A DNA stretch of 64,000 nt from positions 559,639-623,638 of the forward strand of contig NZ_JACHHN010000001.1 of the NCBI RefSeq assembly GCF_014202765.1, in the 5' to 3' direction. Under the pieces are notes generated by a model. It was given only the letters and a program-made list of their open reading frames with translations. It did not search any database and had not been told where the DNA came from. Positions 45,905 through 54,428 of the stretch are shown piece by piece. Source of the stretch: Silvimonas terrae (lineage in GTDB: Bacteria; Pseudomonadota; Gammaproteobacteria; Burkholderiales; Chitinibacteraceae). Made by a program: the position numbers and the translations under genes. Numbering within the stretch: position 1 is the stretch's first letter; each line of letters opens with the position of its first letter.

Positions 45905-46747
45905 TCAAACCGGGGCCGACGGTGTTCGTGCGGCGATCCAGCGCAGCACGTCAGCCATCACCTCGGCCTTACCGATATCGTTGAGCGGATCATGCAAGCG
46001 CCCCTCATAGAGCTGGAGGGTTTTGTCCTGCGCGCCAGCGCGCTCAAAAAAATACTCGCTCCCGCTGGGCCGGGCCGCATTGTCGGCCGTGCCATGCAAA
46101 ATCAGCAGCGGTAGAACCAGTGACGGGAAGGATTGTTTCAGGCGTTCATTGGCCCGCACCAGCGCCGCCACGGTTGCAAAAGGTTGTGCCTCTCCCTCAA
46201 TCAAGGGATCGTCGTTCATGGTTTGCAGCACGTTCGGGTCACGGGAAAAATCCGCGTTCTTCAAACGCAGTGCCCGCGCCCGCGGGGCAAGATGGCTGAT
46301 GCCTTTGAGCACTTGCAAGGCAAAGTCCGGTGCGGGCACCTCAAAGGCGAAGTCTTCACAAATCAGCCCCGCCAGTTCTGCGCCATGCTCCAGCGCATAC
46401 AGGCAGGCGATGACGCCGCCGGCACTGTGGCCCAGCACAAATAGCGGCACGGCGGGCACCAGTGTCCTGGCATGCGCCACCAGCGCCGCCAGATCACTGA
46501 CATAGTCGTCAAAGTGCTCAACGTAATAGCGCACGCCCCCCGATTTTCCGCGCCCGCGCAGATCCACCGCGCAGGCGGCATAACCTGCTGCGGCGCACTG
46601 CTCGCCCACCCATGGGTAATACCCGCTATGCGCGTTAAACCCGTGGCAAAAGGCGACCAGCGCGCGCGGCGGCTCATCGGGCAACCAGGCGCGGACATAC
46701 AACGCGCCTGCACCGCCGCGAATGGTTTCTTCTCGCGTGCCCGCCAC
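45905..46747 (-). CDS. Alpha/beta hydrolase (monoglyceride lipase/S33 type)
   Basis: A 280-residue hydrolase of the Hydrolase_4 family. FCHGFNAHSGYYPWVGEQCA forms the oxyanion loop, and the nucleophile elbow is GHSAGG. A late Asp (HGTADNAARP) and His (EGRLHDPLNDI) complete the triad. The start is GTG at 46747, two bases after the isochorismatase stop, with GAAGG about ten bases upstream. It is the last of three hydrolase genes in one unit. Likely an esterase or lysophospholipase. Confidence 0.85.
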   Translation of the reverse strand: MAGTREETIRGGAGALYVRAWLPDEPPRALVAFCHGFNAHSGYYPWVGEQCAAAGYAACAVDLRGRGKSGGVRYYVEHFDDYVSDLAALVAHARTLVPAVPLFVLGHSAGGVIACLYALEHGAELAGLICEDFAFEVPAPDFALQVLKGISHLAPRARALRLKNADFSRDPNVLQTMNDDPLIEGEAQPFATVAALVRANERLKQSFPSLVLPLLILHGTADNAARPSGSEYFFERAGAQDKTLQLYEGRLHDPLNDIGKAEVMADVLRWIAARTPSAPV

Positions 46748-46749
46748 GT

Positions 46750-47361
46750 TCAGTGGCCTTCAATCGCAAAGAGAATGTCGGCAAAACCGGGGACGGTTTT
46801 TTCCCGGTTCCAGTCCCGCTGCAATTCACAAATCAATTGCACCCAGGACGTCGGCTGGGCACCGGCCTGAATCAGCCGTTGCAGACCGGCCTGATGCGCT
46901 TCCAGCGAGGTGCCGCCGACGCAATCGACCACCGGGTAAACCTCAAAGCCTTCGTGCAGCGCATCCAGTGCGGGGTGGACCAGGCAGACCTCGGTCCACA
47001 ATGCCGCCATGATCAGCTTCTTGCGGCCGGTCGCTTTGACTGCGCGGTTAAAATCCTCGTCTTCCCATGCGTTGATGGACGTGCGATCAAGCACCTCCAC
47101 GCCGGTCAGCACATCGGTGATCTGGTGGATGGTGGGCTGGTTACGACCGGTCTTGACGTTGACTGAGGTCAGTACCACCGGCATCTCATACAGTTTGGCA
47201 ATCCGGGCCAGCGCGGTAATGTTGGCGACCAGCTCACGCTTGGAGCGCGAAGCAATGGAAGACACCTGGACGGGCTGGAAATCAATGATCAGGATGGCGG
47301 CGTTGTGTGGCGTGATCAGGTGATCGTCGGCAGCGTCGCGGGGCTTGGCGTAGGAAGTCAT
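46750..47361 (-). CDS. Isochorismatase-family cysteine hydrolase (YcaC-like)
   Basis: A 203-residue hydrolase. The fold opens with AAILIIDFQPVQVSS (catalytic Asp) and has Lys in the second motif region. The nucleophilic Cys lies in ALWTEVCLVHPALDAL. This pattern fits YcaC-type enzymes of unknown substrate. The second of two adjacent ATGs is chosen, as it is better placed after GGAG. Middle gene of the three-hydrolase unit. Confidence 0.85.
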   Translation of the reverse strand: MTSYAKPRDAADDHLITPHNAAILIIDFQPVQVSSIASRSKRELVANITALARIAKLYEMPVVLTSVNVKTGRNQPTIHQITDVLTGVEVLDRTSINAWEDEDFNRAVKATGRKKLIMAALWTEVCLVHPALDALHEGFEVYPVVDCVGGTSLEAHQAGLQRLIQAGAQPTSWVQLICELQRDWNREKTVPGFADILFAIEGH

Positions 47362-47388
47362 CATGTTCTCCTCAAGGCGTGAAAGGCG

Positions 47389-48318
47389 TTAGCGGCACTG
47401 ACCGGCAGGCTGGTCGATAAAGCGGCGGATAGCTGCGACGGTCTGTGCGGGCTGTTCTTCCATCAGCCAATGACCAGAATCAGCGACGACAACTTGCTGC
47501 ACATTGTCTGCGGCAAAGCGCATGACATAGGCCATGGTGGTGCCGAAGGAATGATCGCCGCCAATAGCCAACACTGGCATTTGCAAGCGGCCACGAGCGA
47601 CCGATTGCCGGTTGTCGATCGCATCCTGATCAAACGCGGCAAATTGCAGGAAACCGGCGTGCATACGTCCCGGCTGGGCATAGAGGGCGGCATAGTGGCG
47701 GCGTGAGCTTTCCGGAAAATGCGCCGGGTCGGCAGAGAAATCATTCCAGAACCGATCCAGATAAATGCGTTCGCGCCCGGCCACAAGGCGTTCCATATCC
47801 GGCCCGCCGAAATGGAAATGCCACAACAACGGCGTCTTGAGGATGTCATCCCACGGGCCCACGCCGGGCACCGGGGCATCCATCATGATCAGGCGGGTGG
47901 TGCGGTCGGGGTGGGATTCGGCAAAAGCAAACGCAACCATATTGCCAATGTCATGGCCGACCACTACGGCCTGTTGCACCTTGAGCGCGTCCAGCACGCC
48001 GGCCACATCTTCAGCTTCATTCTTCTTGGTGAAGCCCGCCGTCGCGACCGCAGACAAACCCATGCCACGCAAATCCGGCGCAATCACCGTGTGGTCCCGC
48101 ATCAATTCTGCGGCCAGCGGTGCCCACATATCGCCGGTATCACCATAACCATGCAGCAACACCACGGCCGGGCCGCTGCCACCCACCCGCACGTGGATGG
48201 TGGTGCCATTGGTGGCGATCTCCTGGGTCCGGAAAGTACTGGGGAACGTCGTTGAATCTGCCCATGCCGTGGCAGAGAGGGCCAGCAGGGCAGCCAGCAG
48301 CGTGAATGCGCGTTTCAT
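47389..48318 (-). CDS. Exported epoxide hydrolase-like alpha/beta hydrolase
   Basis: A 309-residue alpha/beta hydrolase with a Sec signal peptide (residues 1-20, ending TAWA). The nucleophile elbow is VVGHDIGNM, with Asp instead of Ser, as in epoxide hydrolases and haloalkane dehalogenases. HGYGDTGDMW forms the oxyanion region and DSGHWLMEE supplies the His. ATG at 48318 has a strong AGGAGG site. It is the first gene of the hydrolase unit and is divergent from an AraC regulator 290 bp away, which may control all three. Confidence 0.85.
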   Translation of the reverse strand: MKRAFTLLAALLALSATAWADSTTFPSTFRTQEIATNGTTIHVRVGGSGPAVVLLHGYGDTGDMWAPLAAELMRDHTVIAPDLRGMGLSAVATAGFTKKNEAEDVAGVLDALKVQQAVVVGHDIGNMVAFAFAESHPDRTTRLIMMDAPVPGVGPWDDILKTPLLWHFHFGGPDMERLVAGRERIYLDRFWNDFSADPAHFPESSRRHYAALYAQPGRMHAGFLQFAAFDQDAIDNRQSVARGRLQMPVLAIGGDHSFGTTMAYVMRFAADNVQQVVVADSGHWLMEEQPAQTVAAIRRFIDQPAGQCR

Positions 48319-48608
48319 TGCGATCCTCCTTTCGTTAGGTGATCGCATCAAAGCATCGTGAAAGCGGCGCATCTTGCTCGATTAATGTGTTTCCTGGCGA
48401 AAATTCGCCTTTTTTCGCGTTGTCTGGATGCGATTGGGCCCCCTGTGGCCGAAATGCCGCAATTTCAGACTAAAAAGGATAAGAACATTCAAGACCCGCC
48501 AAGCCAGGGTGGATTTATGCTTTAGTCAATTATTTGTTTGCTAATAGACAGATCACGGTAAGCTGATGTGCCCGGTTGGGAGCGGGACTTCTCCATGAGG
48601 AGCAAAAC

Positions 48609-49514
48609 GTGCAATCCGATCTAGGTTACAGCCGCAACTTTGTAGAAAAGTTCAAGGCGGACTCGGTGTCGCAACTTATCACCCGGGGCCCCAAAACCTC
48701 ACGCCTGCTGGTGTCACGCCTGCGCCGGGATACCCCCGGGCACGGCCTGGTGACGCCGCCGCAGGGCGATGCGGTGTTTTCGGTCATGTTGCAATTGCGT
48801 GAGCAAAAACAAAGAGAGCTGTTTCTGGATGGCCGCTGCATTCATCGAGGTTCTTATCCGGAGCGCACTACCAGCATCGTCAATCACCTGGAATTACCCT
48901 GCGCCAATCTGATCAGCCCGTTTGACAATCTGATGTTCACCATTCCGCAAACGGCGTTGAACGAAATTGCCGACGAAACGGCGGTGGCACGGGTGGATCA
49001 CCTGTATTGCCCGCCTGGTGGCGTGATCGATGACACCGTCTGGCACCTGGGCAGCGCGCTGCTACCGGCACTGGAGCGCCCGCACGAAGTGAGCGCCATG
49101 TACGCCGAACACATCATGCTGGCGGCGTATACCTACTTTGCGCAGCAGTTTGGCGGTATGCGTGCGTCCAAAGAGCGGCCCGGCATGCTGGCGCCCTGGC
49201 AACTCAAGCGTGCGACCGAGGCCATGGCCTCGCAGCTTGATGAGGACGTTTCGCTCAAAATGCTGGCCGCCGCCAGTGGCTTATCCGTCAGCTATTTTAT
49301 TCGGGCTTTCAAAGCCAGTACCGGTGATCCGCCGCACCGGTGGATGCTGCGGCACCGGATTGAACGCGCCAAAGCGCTGTTGAATGGTACGGAAGCCACC
49401 CTGGCGGAAATTTCCATCAGTTGCGGTTTTGCTGACCAAAGCCACTTCACGCGGGTGTTCAAATCCTTTGTGGGCGTCAGCCCGGCGGCCTGGAAACGCA
49501 GTATCCGTAGCTGA
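48609..49514 (+). CDS. AraC family regulator, divergent from the hydrolase unit
   Basis: A 301-residue regulator with an unassigned N-terminal domain and a C-terminal AraC double helix-turn-helix: LKMLAAASGLSVSYFIRAFK and SCGFADQSHFTRVFKSFVGVSP. GTG at 48609 with GAGGAG six bases upstream is chosen over a longer frame from 48576. Its position opposite the three hydrolase genes suggests it regulates them. Confidence 0.85.
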   Translation: MQSDLGYSRNFVEKFKADSVSQLITRGPKTSRLLVSRLRRDTPGHGLVTPPQGDAVFSVMLQLREQKQRELFLDGRCIHRGSYPERTTSIVNHLELPCANLISPFDNLMFTIPQTALNEIADETAVARVDHLYCPPGGVIDDTVWHLGSALLPALERPHEVSAMYAEHIMLAAYTYFAQQFGGMRASKERPGMLAPWQLKRATEAMASQLDEDVSLKMLAAASGLSVSYFIRAFKASTGDPPHRWMLRHRIERAKALLNGTEATLAEISISCGFADQSHFTRVFKSFVGVSPAAWKRSIRS

Positions 49515-49728
49515 TTTGGCGGTACGCCGTATTGGTCTGGGTGTAGAACGGGGGTTCGTCAGAACAAGCTGCGCGCTCACGGGCAACGGGTTCGGCAATG
49601 GGCGTATTTTGCGGTTTTTCATACTGGATTATGAAAATAAATATCAATAAAAATCAGTATGTTAAATAAATAAAAGTAAATCCGGAAAATAATGCTTGCG
49701 GCATGGGGAATGACTGGTTAAGAATGTA

Positions 49729-49744
49729 TAGAACGATTGTTCTA
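49729..49744. promoter_or_regulatory. Inverted repeat before a small gene
   Basis: TAGAACGATTGTTCTA has six-base arms with a four-base spacer, 15 bp before the start at 49760. It resembles TetR-type operators. Confidence 0.5.
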
Positions 49745-49759
49745 CACGAGGAACCAGCC

Positions 49760-50026
49760 ATGCAAACCCGTACCCGTTTTCGTATGACCGACTCTGCCGC
49801 CATTCACAAACAAGTACTGCGCGTGCCGGCTGCCATCATTGAACACCTGGTGCAACAGGCCCGGGAAGATGCGGCATTTGGTATCCGCTGGTTGCATCAG
49901 GGTGACCTGGCCCGGATGGATTCCTCGCTCCAGGCCGATGCCGAGCGCTTGCTGGGCATGTTTGTCCGCATGAACGACGACGGCATGGTGACCGACATCG
50001 GCATGCGCCAGCAGATTCTGCACTGA
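49760..50026 (+). CDS. Small protein of unknown function
   Basis: An 88-residue hydrophilic protein with no domain I recognise. GAGGAA lies seven bases before the ATG at 49760, and an operator-like inverted repeat lies just before that, which supports it as a real, regulated gene. It has no signal peptide or membrane span. It is convergent with a TetR gene, with 31 bp between stops. A function cannot be given. Confidence 0.55.
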   Translation: MQTRTRFRMTDSAAIHKQVLRVPAAIIEHLVQQAREDAAFGIRWLHQGDLARMDSSLQADAERLLGMFVRMNDDGMVTDIGMRQQILH

Positions 50027-50057
50027 TCCCGTATTGAGACCGTCGTTGCAGTGTTCC

Positions 50058-50678
50058 TCAGGCTGACGTGGGTGGCGCGCTACAGAGCGCGTCCCACGCA
50101 ATCAGCGTGGCATTGGCGATGCCCATCAGCACGTCACGATCCGCCCCATCCCGGGCCTGGATAGACATCCCCTGGCGCACGCTGGTCATGAAGGCGGTCA
50201 GCTGCTCGATATTGGCACTGGCGGCTATTTCGCCGGACTGCTGCGCCCGCAGTAGCCGTTGCCGCAAGAGGTTGGTAGAGCGCTTGCGCAGGTCGCACAT
50301 ATGCTGCGCCACACTGGCGTTCTCTGGCGTACAGTTCAGCGCCGATAACAGCACCATGCAGCCCGCTGGCTTGTCCGGATCAGAGAAATATTCAGCGGTA
50401 ATACGCATGACGTTATAAAGCGCGGTGCGGATATCCGTGTCCGCGCTCAGGCTGGCGTTGATCTCAGCCCCTTCATTGGCGTCGTACTGTTCGACTGCCT
50501 CTTTGTACAAATCTTCCTTTGAGCCAAACGTGGCGTACAGGCTGGGCGAATTGATGCCCATGGCCTCGGTCAGCTGCGCCAGCGACGCGCCTTCATAGCC
50601 GTTGCGCCAGAACACATCCATTGCCTTGTACAGCGCCGCTTCACGATCAAAGCAGCGGGGGCGGCCTCGTTCTGCCAT
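50058..50678 (-). CDS. TetR/AcrR regulator of the DHA2 efflux gene
   Basis: A 206-residue repressor with an N-terminal helix-turn-helix RGRPRCFDREAALYKAMDVF and YEGASLAQLTEAMGINSPSLY typical of AcrR-type proteins, and a C-terminal TetR_C domain. It is divergent from an MFS exporter, with a perfect 16-bp palindrome 20 bp from its own start. Local repression of both genes is likely. Confidence 0.88.
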   Translation of the reverse strand: MAERGRPRCFDREAALYKAMDVFWRNGYEGASLAQLTEAMGINSPSLYATFGSKEDLYKEAVEQYDANEGAEINASLSADTDIRTALYNVMRITAEYFSDPDKPAGCMVLLSALNCTPENASVAQHMCDLRKRSTNLLRQRLLRAQQSGEIAASANIEQLTAFMTSVRQGMSIQARDGADRDVLMGIANATLIAWDALCSAPPTSA

Positions 50679-50697
50679 ATCCGTTGGTCCTGAATTC

Positions 50698-50713
50698 TGT
50701 ATTGATCAATACA
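50698..50713. promoter_or_regulatory. TetR operator palindrome between tetR and MFS genes
   Basis: TGTATTGATCAATACA is a perfect 16-bp palindrome. A -35-like TTGACA (50722-50727) for the MFS gene lies eight bases away. Confidence 0.75.
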
Positions 50714-50852
50714 TAAAGTGGTTGACAGCAGCATTTGTATGCCGCAAATATATTTGTGTCGATCACTACAAAATTATGGCGACGCCGGACCAGCCTTTCA
50801 AGCCTGGCTTACAGATGGTCTGGCGCCATCCTCACGCATTCCCGGAGAAACC

Positions 50853-52397
50853 ATGGACAACCCCATACAGGATCACCCCCACGGTCAATGGCTGGTGCTG
50901 GCGGCCGTGTGCCTTGCCGGCATGATGATGCCGCTGGCATTTACTGCGCCCGGCATTGCCTTGCCTGCCATCAGTCATGATCTGGGCGGCAACGCGCTCT
51001 CGCTGGGCTGGGTGGTAAACGCGTTTATTCTGGCGTTTGGCAGTGCCGTTATGGCGGCAGGCGCGCTGGCAGATCGCTTTGGCCGCAAACGCATGTTCGC
51101 TCTGGGCGTCACTGCGTTCGGGTTGATCTCTTTGGCGCAGGTATTTGTGCCGGATCTATTGACCCTGAACGTGCTGCGCGCCTTGCAGGGCGTGGCAGCG
51201 GCCATGGCCATGGCCGGGGGTTCAGCCTCTTTGGCTCATGTATTTGATGGCCCGGCGCGCACGCATGCCTATTCATTGTTGGGCACCAGTTTTGGTGCTG
51301 GCCTGGCGGTGGGGCCCTTGTGGGCCGGCTTTCTGATTGACCGTGTTGGTTGGCGCGCCATTTTTCTCACCTGCGTGGTGATGTCGATCCTGGTGTTGTT
51401 GTTTGGTGTGCCGCGCATGCCCGAATCCCGCGACCCCAATGCCAAAGGCGTAGACGTCTGGGGCACCGTGACCTTTACCGCCACACTGTTGTTGCTGACA
51501 CTGGGTATTTTGCAAGGCCCGCAAAGCGGCTGGGCTAGCTGGCCGACCCTGCTGATGCTGGGGGGCGCGGTGGCCGCGCTGGTGGTGTTTATCCAGGTGG
51601 AACGCACCCATCCGCGTTCGATGCTGGATCTTTCCTTGTTCCGCAATGCGCGGTTTATTGGCGCACAAGCATTGCCTTCCGGTACGGCCTTCAGCTTTGT
51701 GGTGCCCTTGGTGATGCTGCCGGTACGCTTCATTGGTATTGAAGGCTACAACCCGGTCACTGCCGGTTTGATGATGGTGCCGCTCTCTGCGCCGATGCTG
51801 ATCGTGCCACTGCTTGGCGCACTGGCGACGCGCTGGGTTGCCGCCAGCACACTGTGCCTGATCGGCTTTACCTTCTCTGCGGTGGGCCTTGTCTGGTTGG
51901 GGCAAATTGCACCAGGCGCCGCGCACGCCCAGTTTGTCTGGCCACTGTTGCTGATTGGTTTTGGCGCCAGTTTGCCGTGGGGCTTGATGGATGATCTGGC
52001 CATCAGCGTCGTACCCAAAGAGCGCGCCGGTATGGCTGCCGGGTTCTTTGCCACGGTACGGCTGGCCAGTGAATCCATCGCATTGGCCGTGGTTGCCGCC
52101 GTGCTGGCCGGCCTGTTGCAAATGGTGATCACGCAGCATGTCAGCGGCACACTACCGGTGGTGGACCTGGGTAACGCCCTGGCGGCAGGCGATCTGGCCG
52201 GGGCCAGCCATATTTTGCCGGGCGTCACGCACCACAACTGGTTGCGACTGTATGGCGAGGCTTTTCATCTGGTGACCTGGGTGCTGGCGGGCTTGACGCT
52301 GGCGGCGGGGCTGGTGGCGTTCTATACCCTGCGCCGCGCCCCGGCACACCAGACCGTGGCAGCGCAACTGGTGCCGGCGACCGAGTGCGCAAAGTAA
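50853..52397 (+). CDS. DHA2-type MFS drug exporter (EmrB/QacA family)
   Basis: A 514-residue inner-membrane transporter with about 14 predicted spans, using the proton gradient to export drugs. Motif A of the family is visible as GALADRFGRKRMF after span 2, and motif C-like GTSFGAGLAVGPLWAGFLI in span 5. ATG at 50853 has GGAG five bases upstream. Regulation by the divergent TetR protein is likely. No periplasmic adaptor (EmrA) gene is adjacent, so it may act alone. Substrate is unknown. Confidence 0.9.
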   Translation: MDNPIQDHPHGQWLVLAAVCLAGMMMPLAFTAPGIALPAISHDLGGNALSLGWVVNAFILAFGSAVMAAGALADRFGRKRMFALGVTAFGLISLAQVFVPDLLTLNVLRALQGVAAAMAMAGGSASLAHVFDGPARTHAYSLLGTSFGAGLAVGPLWAGFLIDRVGWRAIFLTCVVMSILVLLFGVPRMPESRDPNAKGVDVWGTVTFTATLLLLTLGILQGPQSGWASWPTLLMLGGAVAALVVFIQVERTHPRSMLDLSLFRNARFIGAQALPSGTAFSFVVPLVMLPVRFIGIEGYNPVTAGLMMVPLSAPMLIVPLLGALATRWVAASTLCLIGFTFSAVGLVWLGQIAPGAAHAQFVWPLLLIGFGASLPWGLMDDLAISVVPKERAGMAAGFFATVRLASESIALAVVAAVLAGLLQMVITQHVSGTLPVVDLGNALAAGDLAGASHILPGVTHHNWLRLYGEAFHLVTWVLAGLTLAAGLVAFYTLRRAPAHQTVAAQLVPATECAK

Positions 52398-52406
52398 GCC
52401 GTTACC

Positions 52407-52440
52407 CACAAAAAAGCCCGCAAAAGCGGGCTTTTTTGTG
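52407..52440. terminator. Bidirectional terminator between MFS and DedA genes
   Basis: A perfect 15-bp stem CACAAAAAAGCCCGC/GCGGGCTTTTTTGTG with an AAAA loop. It can stop both convergent transcripts. Confidence 0.92.
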
Positions 52441-52452
52441 GGGCGCTGGTTT

Positions 52453-53094
52453 TCAGCGCAAGCGCGTTTTGATCAAGCGCCAGCCGCTGCTGACCACCAG
52501 CGCACCCAGGCCTAATGCCACACCCAAAATCGTCAGCGTGCCCATATGGTCGCGCAGGAACGGCGCATTGCCAAAGAAATAACCGGCGGTCACAAGGCTG
52601 CCGCTCCACAGCGCGCCGCCGCCCGCCACATAAAGCACAAAGCGGCGCGGGGTCATGGCGCTCATGCCGGCCACAAACGGCGCCAGCGTGCGGATCATGC
52701 CCAGAAAAGGCGAGATCAGAAAGGTGACGCCGCCGCGGCTTTCATAAAATGCGTGTGCTTTTTGCAGGGCAGATCGGTCCAGCCAGGCGTGGTCTTTGGC
52801 CAGCAAGGTGTAGCCGAGTTTTCTGCCAATGCGATAGTTGACCAGGCTGCCCAGCACCACTGCGGCAAACAGCAGCGGGATCATCACCGGCAAACTCAAC
52901 AGTCCGCGCGCACAAAACGCGCCACACAACATGATCAGCGGATTACCCGGCAGAAAGAACAAGGGCAGAAAGGCAATCTCACAGAACACAATGGCAAACA
53001 GCAGCGCGTACACCGCGGCGCCGTATTGCAGAATCAGCCCACCCAGGTGCTGGTCTATATGCAAGCTGATATCAAGCAGTTGGGTCCAGGTCAT
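52453..53094 (-). CDS. DedA family membrane protein
   Basis: A 213-residue inner-membrane protein with four to five hydrophobic segments. The DedA signature FLPGNPLIMLCGAFCARG and the later GVTFLISPFLGMIRTLAPFVAGMSAM are present. The family supports lipid flipping (undecaprenyl phosphate or phosphatidylethanolamine) and membrane homeostasis. It is convergent with the MFS gene and separate from the sugar operon. Confidence 0.9.
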   Translation of the reverse strand: MTWTQLLDISLHIDQHLGGLILQYGAAVYALLFAIVFCEIAFLPLFFLPGNPLIMLCGAFCARGLLSLPVMIPLLFAAVVLGSLVNYRIGRKLGYTLLAKDHAWLDRSALQKAHAFYESRGGVTFLISPFLGMIRTLAPFVAGMSAMTPRRFVLYVAGGGALWSGSLVTAGYFFGNAPFLRDHMGTLTILGVALGLGALVVSSGWRLIKTRLR

Positions 53095-53180
53095 GCGTGC
53101 GCCGGGCTTTGTCGGGTGGGCCAGCTCCGATCATAGCCGGGCTGGCGGGTCAGCAGTATACCGGCTGGCCCGCCGGAACG

Positions 53181-54032
53181 TCAGCGCGTCCAGGCCGCCA
53201 GCGTTTGTTGTTGCTCGCCCAGCCCGGCAATGCCCAGCCGCATGGTGTCACCCGGCCTGAGATACCACGGCGCCGGCTTTTGCCCCAAACCCACGCCGGG
53301 CGGTGTACCGGTGCTGATGATGTCGCCGGGGTAGAGCGTCATGAACTGGCTGATGTACGACACCAGCTTGGGAATGCCAAAGATGAACTGGGCGGTGCTG
53401 CTGTCTTGCACGCGGCGGCCGTTGACTTCCAGCCACAGGTTTAACTGATGCGGATCGGCCACAGCATCACGCGTGACCAGCCAGGGGCCGATGGGAGAGA
53501 ACGTATCGCAGCCCTTGCCCTTATCCCACTGGCCGGCACGTTCCAGCTGGAACTCGCGTTCTGAGACGTCATTGATGACCACGTAGCCGGCAACGTAATT
53601 GAGCGCATCAGCCTCATCGACATAACTGGCCGCCGTACCGATGACCACGCCCAATTCCACTTCCCAGTCCGTTTTGACCGAGCCACGCGGGATGATCACA
53701 TTGTCGTTAGGGCCGACGATGGAACAGGCCGGTTTCATGAACAGCACCGGCTCTGGCGGTGGCTCAAGCCCCGATTCACGCGCGTGGTCGGCATAGTTCA
53801 ACCCCACGCAGATGATCTTGCCCACGCCGGCCACCGGGCAACCGATGCGCACATTTTGATCGACGGCGGGTAAACGGCTGAGATCGATGGCATCCAGTGC
53901 ATTGAGGGTGACGGGATCAAGCTGTTTGCCGGTGATATCTGGCAACAGCATGGACAGATCGCGCAGTTGGCCATCGGCATCCAGCGCAGCGGGTTTTTCC
54001 TGGCCGATCGGGCCGTAACGCAGTAGTTTCAT
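53181..54032 (-). CDS. FAH-family hydrolase, probable 2,4-diketo-3-deoxy-L-fuconate hydrolase
   Basis: A 283-residue fumarylacetoacetate hydrolase-type enzyme. The metal ligands are Glu124, Glu126 (TDWEVELGVVIG) and Asp155 (INDVSEREFQ), and STGTPPGVG follows. ATG at 54032 is used since the longer frame runs through repeat DNA. It is the last gene of the sugar operon. In non-phosphorylating fucose pathways this enzyme splits 2,4-diketo-3-deoxy-L-fuconate to pyruvate and L-lactate. Function is from context and family; related enzymes act on other acylpyruvates. Confidence 0.82.
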   Translation of the reverse strand: MKLLRYGPIGQEKPAALDADGQLRDLSMLLPDITGKQLDPVTLNALDAIDLSRLPAVDQNVRIGCPVAGVGKIICVGLNYADHARESGLEPPPEPVLFMKPACSIVGPNDNVIIPRGSVKTDWEVELGVVIGTAASYVDEADALNYVAGYVVINDVSEREFQLERAGQWDKGKGCDTFSPIGPWLVTRDAVADPHQLNLWLEVNGRRVQDSSTAQFIFGIPKLVSYISQFMTLYPGDIISTGTPPGVGLGQKPAPWYLRPGDTMRLGIAGLGEQQQTLAAWTR

Positions 54033-54428
54033 CTTGGGTTTCCGGTTGGTTTGGTCGTTGGGTTTAGCCGTTGTGGTTGGCAGTTGGGGTTGTTTTTGTT
54101 TTTTTCCTCCGATAGCGCCGAGCATCGCAGAGTGCCCCGGGGTTTCGACGAGGGGTGTTTGAGCGAAGCGAGTTCCTGCCCCTCGGGGGTACCCCCACAA
54201 AATCGATCATCCCATCGGATGACAGTGGCAGCGGGGCTGGAGACAGCCGGCCCTCACGAGAAGCACAGGGAACCCGCAGGGCGCTGTCGCTGGGGTCGCC
54301 TTTCTTTGGTTACTTTCTTTGGGGCCGCGGAGGTGGCGAAGCACCTCGGCGGCCCCAAAGAAAGTGACGTGCTCCGGCCACTGCCGGGTTGCAAACACTG
54401 CGCCGCAGGCGCTAAAAAGCTAACAAAA
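54033..54428. repeat. Long-hairpin repeat between operon genes
   Basis: No gene is seen. A 24-bp stem with one mismatch lies at 54312-54365: ACTTTCTTTGGGGCCGC and seven more bases pair with 54342-54365 around a loop GCGAAG. The flanks GGGTCGCCTTTCTTTG and GTGCTCCGGCCACTGCCGG recur at 63864-63929, and inverted at 36975-37000. Confidence 0.8.
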
